DNA from: Cynocephalus volans
Lineage: Eukaryota; Chordata; Mammalia; Dermoptera; Cynocephalidae
Length of the DNA stretch: 64,000 nt
Assembly (NCBI RefSeq): GCF_027409185.1
Contig: NC_084472.1
Span: 16,850,524-16,914,523 of the forward strand
Reading direction: 5' to 3'
This document shows positions 25,920-36,347 of this stretch, piece by piece. Below the pieces are notes generated by a model that saw only the letters and a program-made list of their open reading frames with translations, was not told where the DNA came from and ran no database searches. The stretch's first letter is position 1, and every line of letters begins with the position of its first letter. The translations under genes were made by a program, and so were the position numbers.

Positions 25920-26790
25920 TCCGTTCCCGAGCACGTGCGCGGTTCCACTTCTCCCCTCGCTCCGCTCCGTGGGCCTAGCACGTGTCTCTGTGGGGAAACA
26001 TCCAAATGTTGGCTGACACTGATTCAGGGCTGAGGGCTGTGGATGGCATTTTTGACTTTTTCATTTCTCCTAATTTCCACTCCTTCACGACGAGGTCCCA
26101 CTACTCCCACTACTGCACAGCTACACCCAGTCTTGGCGAGTAGGCTCCAGCCCGCGCGTGCTCGCTGAGGAGGCGCGGGCCCGGCGGAAGCCATGTTTGT
26201 GGCGCGCAGCATCGCGGCGGACCATAAGGACCTCATCCACGATGTGTCTTCCGACTTCCACGGCCGGCGGATGGCGACCTGCTCCAGCGACCAGAGCGTC
26301 AAGGTGCGTGTGGCGCTTTCGGGAGGGCCGAGCCTGGAAGGAGGGGCGTGGGAAGCGGCGCGGGGGACAGGGACTTGCTCCGATTCCAGTGTACGCTGCC
26401 GGAAAGGAGGCCTGGAACCCCGGGGGACAGCGGGCAGACCCCAGCCGGCCTACGCCGCCCTCCCGGCCAGCGCATTATGGGGTCACGGCTGCCCGCGGGG
26501 CCGCGCTCCCTTGCGCCTGCGAAGGGCAGACGGTCTGGCACGTGCGCGACCGCCGCCGGGTGCTGGGGGGCCTGGGAGCCGATGGTCCGGGGGCGCCTGG
26601 GGCCGGCGCGCCAGGGCGCTCGGGCTCTCCTGCTGCCCGCCTGCCGTGGACTCGTCGCCCCGCGGCGCCTGCCGGTCGCAGGTCTTACGACGCACAAGGT
26701 CGACCCCAGCACTTGTGGGGGGACCTGTGGGGAGGCCGCCTTCGTGGGCAGCGTGTCCACGAGTTCTGGTGCCTCACCTGCGTTCCTCAC
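25920..26790 (+). promoter_or_regulatory. SEH1L: CpG-island promoter of the SEH1L locus
   Basis: This stretch is rich in G+C and in CpG, unlike the AT-rich repeat DNA on both sides. It spans the sequence upstream of the SEH1L start codon, exon 1 and the first 500 bases of intron 1, which is typical of a housekeeping mammalian promoter. Two CACGTG E-boxes lie at 25932-25937 and 25979-25984. An ETS-like CGGAAG lies a few bases before the start codon. No TATA box is visible near exon 1, so start sites are probably dispersed. The + strand becomes G-rich just after exon 1. Keeping many CpGs implies low germline methylation, which is unexpected for an old dead pseudogene. The transcription start itself cannot be placed from sequence alone. 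Confidence 0.8.
26193..26303 (+). pseudogene. SEH1L: SEH1L exon 1 (coding part)
   Basis: The 37 codons start at an ATG in a good Kozak setting (GCC before ATG, though T at +4) and end in QSVK just before a gtgcgt donor. The residues form the N-terminal strand and the first half of WD blade 1, including [22 protein letters not shown]. The only change from the human protein as I recall it is Ser for Phe at position 20, a single T-to-C change. The 5' UTR limit is unknown. The reading frame is open past the donor for some 200 codons, but that extension is CpG-island intron sequence. Confidence 0.93.
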
Positions 26791-27214
26791 AGTCCTGGGG
26801 GGCTGTTCTCCACTTGGGGTCAGATCAGAAGCTCGTTTTGTTTCACGAAGAAGAAAAATACAAACCGTTCACATCCAGTGAAGTCTGTACCTGCTACCTA
26901 GACATCGGAGTGTTTGTTCCCTAAAGTTGCTGTGAACGTCTGTAGACTCTTGGACAAGCAGAATTTCTATATGAGGATGATATTTGGGACTTTGGAATCT
27001 CAGAGAAATGTTATAGGGAAATGATAATAGACTTGAAGATGAGAGCTGGAGAATGGATTATGTTCATTCTCTACAACTCCAAAGTAACTGAAGATATGAA
27101 GGACAGTTTATCCTTTTTCACATTCAAGTTTGATACCAAAGATCTCTCAAAGATGAAGGTATTATAACAGCAAATTATCCATCGAATAACCGTAGTGTTG
27201 TGACTCTTAAAAGG

Positions 27215-28230
27215 TTTAGTATCATCTTTTTAAAAAATTGGTTTGTTCTTATTGTGATAAGCTGCGTAACCTTTTAAGTGCACAATTCATTGACATTAAG
27301 CACGACGGTCACATGATTGTGCAGCCATCACCGCTGCGCACCTCCAGAACCTTTTCATCTCGGGTTGGTGAGACCGAAACTGCCCGATAACTCCCTGTGT
27401 TGGGCAGCCCCTCCCTGGTAACCTCTATTTTACTTTCTACGAATTTACCTTTTCTAGATACCTCATATAAATGGAGTCATAGAATATTTGTCCTTTTGTG
27501 TCTGGTTTATTTTACTTAGTGTAATTTCAAGGATTATCCAAATTGTAACATGTATTAGAATTTCATTTTATTTTAAGGCTGAATAATATTTCATCATATG
27601 GGAAGGAGAGGGAATAGTGAGAGTCTGGTGAATCGACTTAAGATTACAGCTAGATAGGAAAAATAAGTTCGGGTGGCGTGCAGTAGTGCTAGGCATCTAT
27701 AATTAACAATAATTTATTGTACTCAAATGGCTAGAAGAGAGGAGCTTACATGTTCTCATCACAAAGAAACGAGATATTTGTGTGATGGTGAATTTGCTAG
27801 CCACGCTGATTTGATCGTTACATTGTATACACATATTGAAATATAACTGTGGGGCTGGCCTGTTACTCACTTGGGAGAGCAGTGGTGCTGGTAACACCAA
27901 GGTCAAGGTTCAGATCACCTTACCAGCCAGCCCCCAAAACAAAACAACAAACAAAAAAGAAATATAACTCGACCTCATCAATATGTACAATCAACATGTT
28001 TCAATTTAAAAATAAGTTAAAAAATAGATAGTAAAAGTAAATTAAGGAAAGGGGAAGAAAAATTTGGTTGTGTCTATTTACCACATGTTGCTTGTCAATT
28101 CCTCCATCCCCCTTTTGGCTCTTGTGAATAATGCTGTTATAAGCATTGGTGTACAAAAATCTGTGCAAGTCCCTGTTTTCTTGTTTTGGGGAAACATTTC
28201 AAATATATAATTGTCCTAAATTGGCTGGCA
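27215..28230. mobile_element. Nested L1s in SEH1L intron 1
   Basis: A minus-strand old L1 3' UTR (27215-27597) resumes at about 28083-28230. Between them lies a plus-strand L1 3' UTR (about 27600-28020, with gctagaagagaggagcttac), which holds the CYN SINE at 27849-27958. The order of insertion is therefore antisense L1, then sense L1, then SINE. Confidence 0.8.
27849..27958 (+). mobile_element. CYN-type monomer SINE with TSD
   Basis: The tRNA-Ile-like body (ggggctggcctgttactcac) has an A-rich tail and 11-bp direct repeats (gaaatataact) at 27838-27848 and 27959-27969. It is inserted in a + strand L1 3' UTR and is the last + strand SINE seen in the window. Confidence 0.9.
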
Positions 28231-29149
28231 TAAATTGTCTAGGTATGTTGATTAAATATATATCAAATTCATACTCTGAATGACATCTCAATCAGCTTTA
28301 TTGATGTACAAAGAGGTTTTGTGGGAAGGGTGTCTTTACCCAAAGAGTTTTTACCTGAGGATGAAGAATTATACTTATTTGTATTTTATTAGTATTTAAT
28401 TTGTTTTTCATTATTTTGCAGCCTCATGTCCATTTCTTTCAGAGTACTTTTTCTTACTGATGAGCCATGTGTTTATTCACACTCATGTGCACACATGTAT
28501 GCATACATATATACTTATTTGTGCAAGTAATATTCTTTTTATTTACAAAGAGAAAAAATTACTTATAGGTTCATTACTGTCTTAAGACTCATTGTTAATA
28601 TTTACGATTTTTTTCTTTTAATGTTTTAAATAGTTGTTATGGTAGTGTATATATCTGTAAATTTGCAGCCATGGCATGCAAAATTTTATTGTATTAATTC
28701 CAGTATTGCTGCATTGTCTTAATAATTACCATTCCTAATGGCTTAGTTAATGTGTGTTAACAGGCCATACATTTGTTTTCATTATCCACTTAGTACTGGA
28801 TCTTTTAGCTGATCTTTCAGTATGTAGATTGTGTCTGTCAGAAGTAGTGTTGCCATGAAAATCTTCATTAATTTTCATCATTTTATACATTTTGGGTGAT
28901 TTCCTTATGCTAATTCCAGAAGAGAAATTAGTGAACATTTTAAAAACTTTTGACAAGAATTGGCAAATTGCTTTTTTGTAGGTTTTACCATTTTATACTG
29001 CCAGTGAGAACATTGATTTGATAGCATCATTGTGCACTTTGGGCGTTAGCATTACATTTTTCAGCAGGTTAACTTGGCACCTTGTCATTGTAATCTGTAT
29101 TTTTTGTGGATAGTAAGGCTCAATATTTTGCTTTAACATTTGTTACATA
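28231..29149. other. SEH1L intron 1, unassigned part
   Basis: AT-rich intronic sequence with no exon-like or repeat signature that I can name. Confidence 0.5.
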
Positions 29150-29790
29150 TACAGTTAGTCCTTGTTATTTGTGGATTTGGTATTTGTGAATTTGCCTACT
29201 TCTAAAATTTATTTGTGACCCCAAAGTCAGTACACATGGTGCTTTTGCAGTCATTCATGACATATGCAGAGTGAAGAAAATTTGAGTCTCAGGACACATG
29301 TTTCTAGATGAGGTGGAGCAAGGTACGCGTCTGTCTTCTTGTTTTGGCTCATGCTGTAAACAAGTGTTCTTTTTATGGTCTATTTAGTGCCATGGTTTTT
29401 GCATTTTTTGTTCTTTCTGTTGGTAATTTCACTATTTAAAGTGGCCTCCAAGTTTAGTGCTGAAGGGTTGTGGTGCTGTCGAGTGTTCTTTAGCTCAAAA
29501 AGGCTGCGATGTGCCTTGGAGAAAATAGATGTGTTAGAGAAGCTTCCTTCAGGCATGAATTCTAGCACTGTTGGTTGTGAGTTCATTGTTGACGAATCAC
29601 CAATATATATTAAATAAGGTATCTTTAAACAGAAACACACGTAAAACAAATTATGTATTGATTGATGAAAATGTTAGACCAGAGGCTCACAGGAACCTAA
29701 CCCTGTATTTCCTCTAGGAGCAATGTTTCAGTGGTCAAGGCAGCTTTATAGAACATAACTACTGCAAATAATAAGACTTGATTATAACTG
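29150..29790 (+). mobile_element. Tigger-type (TcMar) DNA transposon with transposase N-terminus
   Basis: The ends are imperfect inverted repeats (cagttagtccttgttatttg on the left; its counterpart ends ttgattataactg on the right). Inside, a plus-strand frame gives LRCALEKIDVLEKLPSGMN followed by SSTVGCEFIVDESPIYIK, which matches the CENP-B-like helix-turn-helix start of Tigger transposases. The frame breaks soon after. The element is an internally deleted fossil in SEH1L intron 1 and carries no catalytic domain. Confidence 0.85.
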
Positions 29791-29905
29791 TAATTGTCTC
29801 TATTAACTGTTAGAGCTTGGGTTCCTTGATCCCTCAGTGTTTGGCCCAGCGACTGACACATTCAAAGTTCTCAATAAATATTTGGTTGAGTGAATGAATG
29901 TTACT
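29791..29905 (+). mobile_element. L2 3' end, sense
   Basis: The characteristic L2 ending is present: gagcttgggttccttgatcc, then gttctcaataaatatttggt and gagtgaatgaatg. Confidence 0.7.
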
Positions 29906-30035
29906 CTTACTGGTTGTATTCTTTTGTGACTTTTATGTTCACCTCTTTGCCTGTACATTGATTTAGTCTTATAGTTTTTTGTATCAATTTGTAGGAATTG
30001 TTTGTATAAAATGTCTGCCTTTTATTTTCTTACAG

Positions 30036-30086
30036 GTCTGGCATAAAAGTGAAAGTGAAGATTGGCATTGTACTGCTAGCTGGAAG
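30036..30086 (+). pseudogene. SEH1L: SEH1L exon 2
   Basis: This is a 51-base exon of 17 codons between a polypyrimidine tract ending in ttacag and a gttagt donor. It reads VWHKSESEDWHCTASWK and completes the first WD blade. The recalled human sequence has Asp where His stands at residue 40 and Gly where Glu stands at residue 45. Both ends are phase 0 and join cleanly to exons 1 and 3. It is too short to appear as a long ORF and was found by looking for the expected continuation of exon 1. Confidence 0.92.
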
Positions 30087-30374
30087 GTTAGTATTTATTT
30101 TTACAATACATTTTTTAAAAAATTAAAATGTTTACTATGTATTTGGTAGTATCAATGACTTGCTTGTCAGCTTTGAGAAAATCATACAATTTAGTTCTTT
30201 TCATGGAAAGATATTTTACATTTTTTCACTATTAAAGTAACAGAAATACATTTCTGTGAATCTGAGAGTAAGAATATCTGTAATTTCACAGTATTCTAAC
30301 ATGGCTATTTTAGGATTACACCATATTCAGCATATTTCTTACTTTTTCTTTTACATATTTTTAATAGTTTTATT

Positions 30375-30945
30375 TCTTGCTTTAAAAAAAAAACTTTACT
30401 CAGAATTTTTCATTCCTTAAAAGTCATAAATTTTAATGTAGTTTTAAACTTGCAGTTGTACAGACATCACCACAATCCAGTTTTAGAACACTTCCATCAA
30501 CTCAGAAATTTTCCTTGTGCCCATTTGTATTCGATCCCTCTTCCTACCCCCAAGCCACAGGTGACCATTGATCCATTTCTTCTATAATTTTTAATCTTTT
30601 CTAGAAGTTTTATATAAATGGAGTCCTATAATTTGTAGTCTTCTGTGTCTGGCTCCTTTCCCCTAGCATATTTTTAAGGTTCATCCATGTTGTATTACAT
30701 GTCTATAGTTCGTTCCTTTGTACTGCTGAGTAGTACATTGTATGGATATGTCACATTTTGTTTCTCCATGTTTTCATTTCTCTTTGGTAGATACCAGGAG
30801 TGGAATTTCTGGATTGTGTATCTTTAACTTGCTAAGAAATTGCCAAACTTTTCCAAAGTGGCTGTACCATTTTACATTCTCACCAGCAATAGCTTTCCTA
30901 TGTCTTTAAAGGCTCTTTTTAAACATCCAATAAATATACCATTTT
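30375..30945 (-). mobile_element. Antisense L1 3' fragment in intron 2
   Basis: Motifs of an L1 3' end in reverse are seen: ttttatataaatggagtcct, tgtctggctcctttccccta, gataccaggagtggaatttc and ttttacattctcaccagcaa. Confidence 0.82.
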
Positions 30946-31635
30946 GCTTAACTGAACATACTGTTTTGCTTAAGTTGTTTCCTTTTTATTGTGATGAACA
31001 TTTTTGAGCAAATCTTATTCTTTAGATTCTGTTTTACTGGGAATCTAACAGTTTATAAAACCTCTCTGCCTTAGTGCCTTTTTTACTTAATAGACCTGTA
31101 TAAATAAGAATTAAAGGTGGAACCAAAAAAACTGGACAAAACAAAGGATACAAAATAAGGGTACATAGTTTACCTTTGGTTGGTGACATTGCTACCATGA
31201 AGTGGTTATCAGATTAACAAGTGTTCTTATGTTGTTGCATGTAAAAAATGTTAGATATACAGAAGTGTGAAACACATTTGTAAATGTAATTGGTGAACTC
31301 ATGTTTATTTTTAGACAATATTTTTACTGGGAAGCACCTAGCAAATTCTTTTGGTGGTGAAATGCTTTCAGACCTTTTCATCCTTTTTTTTTTTTTTTTT
31401 TTTTTTTGGTGTGGTCAACATGAAGAGGTTGTAGAATAGTAATAGACATTTTTCATATATAAAGATAATGAGATACTTAGCTTTTACATTATTTTCTCAG
31501 GGTACAAGGATTTGGGTTTCTCTGTATTTGCTCACTGAATGCCTATTTTCCTCAAATAGTCCATTGTCTAAGATCCATTGGTTAAGATCTTTTAAGCATT
31601 TTGCTGCTGTAGTTTCTATATACCGTTAGGCTTTT

Positions 31636-31802
31636 TTTTTTTTTTAAAAAAGATGACCGGTAAGGGGATCTCAACCCTTGGCTTGGTGTTGTCAGCACCA
31701 CGCTCAGCCAGTGAGCAAATCGGCCATCCCTATATAGGATCCGAACCCGTGGCCTTGGTGTTATCAGCACCGCACTCTACTGAGTGAGCCACGGGCTGGC
31801 CT
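31636..31802 (-). mobile_element. CYN-type dimeric SINE with TSD
   Basis: Both tRNA-like units are present on the minus strand, with an A/T tail. The 13-bp duplication ccgttaggctttt lies at 31623-31635 and 31803-31815. It sits in SEH1L intron 2, antisense to the gene. Confidence 0.92.
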
Positions 31803-31839
31803 CCGTTAGGCTTTTGAAGCAGATAATTTTTTAAAAAAT

Positions 31840-32075
31840 AGAATGGTGCTTTTTAAGATTGAGCTATAATTTACATACCATTGTGTTCACCCATTTAAAA
31901 CATACAATTTAGTGATTTTACGTTATTCACAAAGTTGTGCAACCGTCACTATTATCTAATTTCAGGACATTTTCATCACCCCAAAAGGAAACCCATTTAG
32001 CAGTCACTTCGTATTCTCCCCTCTCCCAGATGCTGGTAACGACTAATGTGCTTTCTGTCTTAATGGACTTTGAAG
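31840..32075 (-). mobile_element. Antisense old L1 3' UTR in intron 2
   Basis: Aagattgagctataatttac, gtgcaaccgtcactattatc and atgctggtaacgactaatgt mark the reversed 3' UTR of an older L1. It ends about 460 bases before SEH1L exon 3. Confidence 0.75.
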
Positions 32076-32535
32076 CAAATAATTTAGATTAATCTGATTT
32101 TATTTATTTTGTTAGGTGGATGTTTCCTGTAGAAAGAATTTGCGAGTAAAAAAATTGTGGACTCATAAGAATCTCTGTTTCAAAGCTTGGGTAGGCTAAA
32201 CTCTGAAGCAGGTCTCCAACTGTTATCCCTGGAAGTTGTCAACTTTATCTGAATGGATTTTTCTTTATTAGTAAAATGTTAGAAGAACTTGATTCTAGAA
32301 AGGCTGCAATCCTCAGTATAGAATATCTTCGAAAGGTTAAAGAATTCTGGAATTTAACTTTTTAATCTAAATGCTAAATTGATTAGCTTTCTCCTTTAAT
32401 GAAGTAAAAATATCTGTATTCTCTTTCTTCAAGTAAAAGTTTTTATGTGTGAAATGTGAATGAATTCAGGTTCCCCCCCACCAGAATAAACAGAGATATT
32501 GAATATATGTTCTTTTTTTTTTTTTAATTCCCCAG

Positions 32536-32682
32536 ACTCACAGTGGATCTGTATGGCGTGTGACATGGGCACATCCTGAATTCGGACAGGTTTTGGCTTC
32601 CTGTTCTTTTGACTGAACAGTTGCTGTGTGGGAAGAAATAGTAGGAGAATCAAATGATAAACTGTGAGGACAGAGTCACTGG
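32536..32682 (+). pseudogene. SEH1L: SEH1L exon 3 with two TGA codons
   Basis: This is a 147-base exon of 49 codons, following a long T tract and ccccag acceptor and ending at a gtgaga donor. It encodes [16 protein letters not shown] and the rest of blade 2 up to GQSHW. Codon 27 of the exon (32614-32616, residue 81) and codon 44 (32665-32667, residue 98) are TGA. The human codons encode Arg, and a CGA-to-TGA transition explains both, as expected from methyl-CpG deamination. A83V is also present. A spliced mRNA would stop after about 80 residues and be a nonsense-mediated decay substrate. There is no frameshift and the splice sites look normal. Confidence 0.93.
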
Positions 32683-32713
32683 GTGAGACATTTGTTAGTA
32701 TTCTGAGGGTGGG

Positions 32714-32798
32714 GAGGGGGAGACGTGACCAGCCAGGGAGCATTAGTGTCTGTCATAACACCATGCTCTAACTAACATAGTTAACAGGCCAGCTGGAG
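32714..32798 (-). mobile_element. Degraded CYN-like SINE fragment
   Basis: Weak similarity to the reverse complement of a CYN monomer is seen (ataacaccatgctctaact ... gttaacaggccagc) just after SEH1L exon 3. It is diverged and has no clear tail. Confidence 0.5.
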
Positions 32799-33089
32799 CA
32801 TTAGTCCTTCTAAGAATATCTCAGGCACTTGCTAAAATGTTACCATTCCCCTCTTAATTTACCAGTTCCACTTTTCTTTTTTCCATATTTTCCTCAGACT
32901 TGTTTTTTAATTTTGTCTTGGGCCTGAAGTGGTACTCAGGAGCACCCATGGCATTGTTTAGTTGTAACTTTCATAATGAATCCAGAGTATTTACTTTGTA
33001 TATGATTTTATATACTATATGTTTTATATGGTATTAATGTATGATTTATTTATTACTTTTTTTTACTTTTTTGCCTTTTTCTTTTTGTC

Positions 33090-33153
33090 TTGTTTTTTTT
33101 GGTTTGTTTTTGGTGGCTGGCTGTACAGGGATCTGAACCCTTGATGTTGGTGT
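33090..33153 (-). mobile_element. Partial CYN-type SINE
   Basis: A T-rich tail is followed by ggtggctggctgtacaggga and acccttgatgttggtgt, the 3' half of a minus-strand CYN monomer. The 5' half is missing. Confidence 0.7.
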
Positions 33154-33259
33154 ATATGATCATAAGGATATGGTTTTAGAGTACCCTCTCAAATCCTTTA
33201 AAAACTTGCTCTGTTTTGTGGTTCCTTTTGCTTTCTTACAAAATGCGCTCTCCTTTATC

Positions 33260-33400
33260 TGTGCCTACTTTAAGCTCTAGCTCTGCCCTCATTGCATGTT
33301 TGAGTTTGGGCAAGAACACACGTTGTGTGCTGCTCAAGTTCCTCGTCTGTGAGTGGGAGAACCGAGCTAGGTGATCTTTAAGACCTTTCCAGTGTGTTCA
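33260..33400 (+). mobile_element. MIR SINE, sense
   Basis: The MIR core is recognisable: tctagctctgccctcattgc, gagtttgggcaagaacac, then tcctcgtctgtgagtggg. It is diverged, as expected of this ancient family. Confidence 0.65.
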
Positions 33401-33424
33401 TTTTAAGATTATCATCTGTAGGCT

Positions 33425-33734
33425 TGCTCTTTCCCCCTGTGATTGTTTTTTGTAATAATCATACACATGGTATAAAATTCAAAAGGTATAAAATGGTGCA
33501 CACAGTGAGAACATCCTCCCCTTTCCTCACCACCTAGGTCTCTCCCTAGAGGCAGCTGCTATTGCAGCTTTTTGTGTGTTCTTCCAGAATACACAAAGAA
33601 GACATATACAATGTTTTTTTCTCCCTCCCTTCTCCCCCAACTTCCCTACTAATGCTTGCATGCTATTGACACTTTTTTCTGATGTATTTTTTTTGACTAT
33701 AGTAAATATATCTAATATAATATTCATCATTTTA
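33425..33734 (-). mobile_element. Old L1 3' UTR piece, antisense
   Basis: Atacacatggtataaaattc, gaacatcctcccctttcctc and gaggcagctgctattgcagc match a common old L1 3' UTR segment read in reverse. The L1 at 33843 follows a SINE. Confidence 0.65.
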
Positions 33735-33842
33735 TTTATTTATTTATTTATTTTGGCGGCTGGCTGGTACTGGGGATCCAAACCATTGACCCTGGTGTTA
33801 TATAACACTGTGCTCTAACCAACCGAGCTAACCGGCAGACCC
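33735..33842 (-). mobile_element. CYN-type monomer SINE inside antisense L1
   Basis: A (ttta)n tail leads into a full minus-strand tRNA-Ile-like body ending ctaaccgagctaaccggc-type sequence. Cattttat/cattttaac short repeats flank it. It splits the L1 sequence that resumes at 33843. Confidence 0.85.
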
Positions 33843-35385
33843 CCATTTTAACTATTTGTAAGTGGTGCAGTTCAGTGGCATGAATTACATTCATGGTGCT
33901 GTGTACCCATCACTGTTATCCATACCCAGAAGTCCTCATCATCCCCAACATAAACTCTACAACATTAAATAATACCTCCCTTTTCCCCCTCTTCGTAACC
34001 CCTGGTAACCTCTACTGTACTTTGTCTATTAATTTGTCTATTCTAGGTACTTGTGTTAAGTAGAATCATACAGTATTTGTCCTTTTGTGACTGACTGATT
34101 TCACTAAGCAAAATGTTTCCAAGGTCCATCCATATTCATATATCATGTTCATGTATCAAGCATACATCAAATTCATTCCTTTTTATGGCTGACTAATACT
34201 TCATTGTGTGTATGTATACCACATTTTACTTATCTGTTCATTTGCAGATGGCTGTTTGGGTTGTTTCCACTTTTTGGCTATTAGGAACACTATTATAAGC
34301 ACTGGTGTACAGATACCTGTTTGAAACCCTGCTTTCAGTTCTTTTGGATATATACCTAGGAGTGGAATTGCTGGCTCATATGGTGGTTACATGTGTAACT
34401 TTTTGACGTACTGTCAAACTGTTTTCCACAGAGGCTGTACCATTTTACATTCCCACCAACAATACACAGGGGTTCCAATTTTTCCACATTTTTATCAACA
34501 CATGATATTTTCTGGTTTTTTTGTTATAGCCATCCCAGAGGGTATGAAGCGGTATCTCATTGTGGTTTTGATTTGCATTTCCCTAGTGATTAACAAGGTT
34601 GAGTATCTTTTCATGGGGCTGTTGGCCAATAGCATGTCTTCCTTGAGGAAATGTTCATTCAAGTCCTTTGCCCATTTTTCTAATTGGGTTTTTTGTTGTT
34701 GTTGAGTTGTAGGAGTTCTTTATATATTCTGGATATTGATCTCTTATCAGGTACATGATTTGCAAATATTTTCTCCTAGTACGTGGGTTGTCTTTTTACT
34801 CTTTTGATAGTGTGCTTTTGTTTTTGGCTTTTGGTTTTTTGGGGGGGGTTTTGGCAACTGGTTGGTATAGGAATCAAACTCTGGACCTTGGTGTTATCAA
34901 CACCATGCTGTAACCAGCTGAGCTAACTGGCTAGCCCTATAGTGTCTTTTGATGCACAAAATTTTTAAATTTTGATGATGTCCAGTTTATTTATTTTTTC
35001 TTTTGTTTCCTGTGCTTTTGGGGTCATATCCAAGAAATCATTGTCAAGTTTAATGTCATGAAGACTTTCCCTAAGGTTTTCTTCAAGAGTTTTATAGCTG
35101 TATTTCTTAGTTTAGGTTTTTGATCCATTCTGAGTTAATTTTTGTATATGGTGTAAGGTGAAGGTCCAAATTCATTCATTTGCATGTGCATATCCAGCTT
35201 TCTCAGCACCATTTATTGAAAAGACTGCCCTTTCCCCCATTGAATAGTCTTGGCACCCTTGTTGAAAATCAATTGACCATACATGGAGGATTTATTTCTA
35301 TTCTATTCCATTGGTCTCCTTATGCCAATACCACTCTGTTTTAATTACTGTAGCTTTCTAGCTTGAATGCTATTCATATGATTTT
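33843..35385 (-). mobile_element. Antisense L1, 3' UTR and C-terminal ORF2
   Basis: About 1.5 kb of L1 runs in reverse, from cagttcagtggcatgaatta through tgtccttttgtgactgactg, ataatattccattg-like sequence and tcctttgcccatttttctaa to gcaccatttattgaaaagac. It is split by the SINE at 34819-34938. It is antisense to SEH1L and has no intact ORF. Confidence 0.9.
34819..34938 (-). mobile_element. CYN-type monomer SINE inside antisense L1
   Basis: The minus-strand tRNA-Ile-like body (gctagccagttagctcagct on that strand) has a T/G-rich tail. Imperfect direct repeats (gatagtgtgcttttg and tatagtgtcttttg) flank it. It interrupts the same L1 as the SINE at 33735. Confidence 0.85.
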
Positions 35386-36164
35386 ACAACTCTTTTCTTA
35401 CAGGGGGAGGAGTTGGTCTGATTGCCTTTGCACTAGAGCCTCCTTAAGACAAACAGCTGCTTAAGGAGAGAAGGGAAATGTATGGAATTAGAAGGAATTT
35501 TTCTGGCATCAGTCTGAGGTGTGTCAGTGTAGTATACTATAGGGTGGGTTTAGGAGTTGTGGCATATAAAGGGTTTTTCTTCTAATTTTAAGATATTTAT
35601 TTGTATTAGTTAAATGTATTGACTTAACTAATTGATTTATTTTTTCAACATTTGTGTTGATGTTACTTATTCAGTGGTGTTTGTAGAAAAAGTTTGCTAA
35701 GATATTTGATGTTTACCTAACATTAGTCTTTTAACATTGAGATACCTTGAGAAATATTTTGGTAACCACAGATAGTAAACTATTGATTTTTAAATTTTAT
35801 TGACATTTTCAGTCAAATATTGTCCTATCTAGGTACCAGAAAATAGCTTTTAAATGTAATGCTGGACTTCTGTGATCATCACAATGCCAGCTTACTACCA
35901 TTCACTATTAAACACCTTCACTTAAAGGTCAGTAGTGGTGGTTTAAGGAGGATTAACATTTTATGCTTAAGAGAAGAAGTTGTATGCCTTCCATTTGCTG
36001 TTAAAGGATTTAAATAAGTTTTACTGCTTGCAGTGTGCTTTCTGTGACAAAACTACCAAAATGAAAATTCTAACATTTTCTGGTTCTGTGACAAGTCTAC
36101 TTATGAGAGATTACTTACATAATAAAGTTTAGGCTTTCTAAGGTAGACTCTTGGTGCTTTTGCC
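35386..36164. other. Unassigned, checked for SEH1L exon 4
   Basis: Read for the expected exon 4 product (KRTTLVDS...) and not found. Confidence 0.55.
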
Positions 36165-36316
36165 AAAGATCAGATGGCTGTAGGTGTATGGGTTGATTTC
36201 TGGGTTCACTATTCTATTCCATTAATCCGTGTGTCTGTTTTTATGGAAGTACCATGCTGTTTTGCTTATTATAGCTTTGTAGTATACTTTGAAGTCAGGT
36301 AGTGTTATGCCTCAAG
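36165..36316 (-). mobile_element. Antisense L1 fragment left of the duplicated block
   Basis: Tgggttgatttctgggttca, ctattccattaatccgtgtg and gtactttgaagtcagg-type sequence match L1 ORF2 in reverse. The L1 stops at atgcctcaagcttta, exactly where the A/T-rich tail of the duplicated block begins. Confidence 0.85.
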
Positions 36317-36347
36317 CTTTATTATTATTATTATTTTTTGCTGTCTA

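Larger units (their letters stand above)
26193..32682 (+). pseudogene. SEH1L: SEH1L (nucleoporin SEH1) 5' portion, exons 1-3, two in-frame nonsense codons
   Basis: SEH1 is a beta-propeller WD40 protein of the nuclear-pore Y complex and of GATOR2, the regulator of mTORC1 on lysosomes. Three exons encode an almost continuous match to the first 103 residues of mammalian SEH1, beginning [14 protein letters not shown]. Introns 1 and 2 are about 3.7 and 2.4 kb, with GT donors, AG acceptors and phase-0 junctions, so this is not a processed copy. Exon 3 has TGA at 32614-32616 and 32665-32667, where human SEH1 (recalled from memory) has Arg. F20S, D40H, G45E and A83V also differ from the recalled human protein, although SEH1 is nearly invariant among mammals. 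Exons 4-9 were not seen down to 64000. A duplicated, decayed copy is most likely. A true gene with sequencing or deamination errors, and a very long intron 3, cannot be excluded. Confidence 0.8.

Noticed and set aside
26158..26924. Three overlapping open frames of 177-247 codons across the CpG island
   Set aside because: High GC leaves few stop codons by chance. The true coding part is only the 37 codons of SEH1L exon 1, which end at a clear splice donor.
31582..31770. Recurrent peptide (VRILYRDGR...) in several places, also at 25163, 39185, 48863 and 54371
   Set aside because: It is the translation of the CYN SINE body, not a conserved small protein family.
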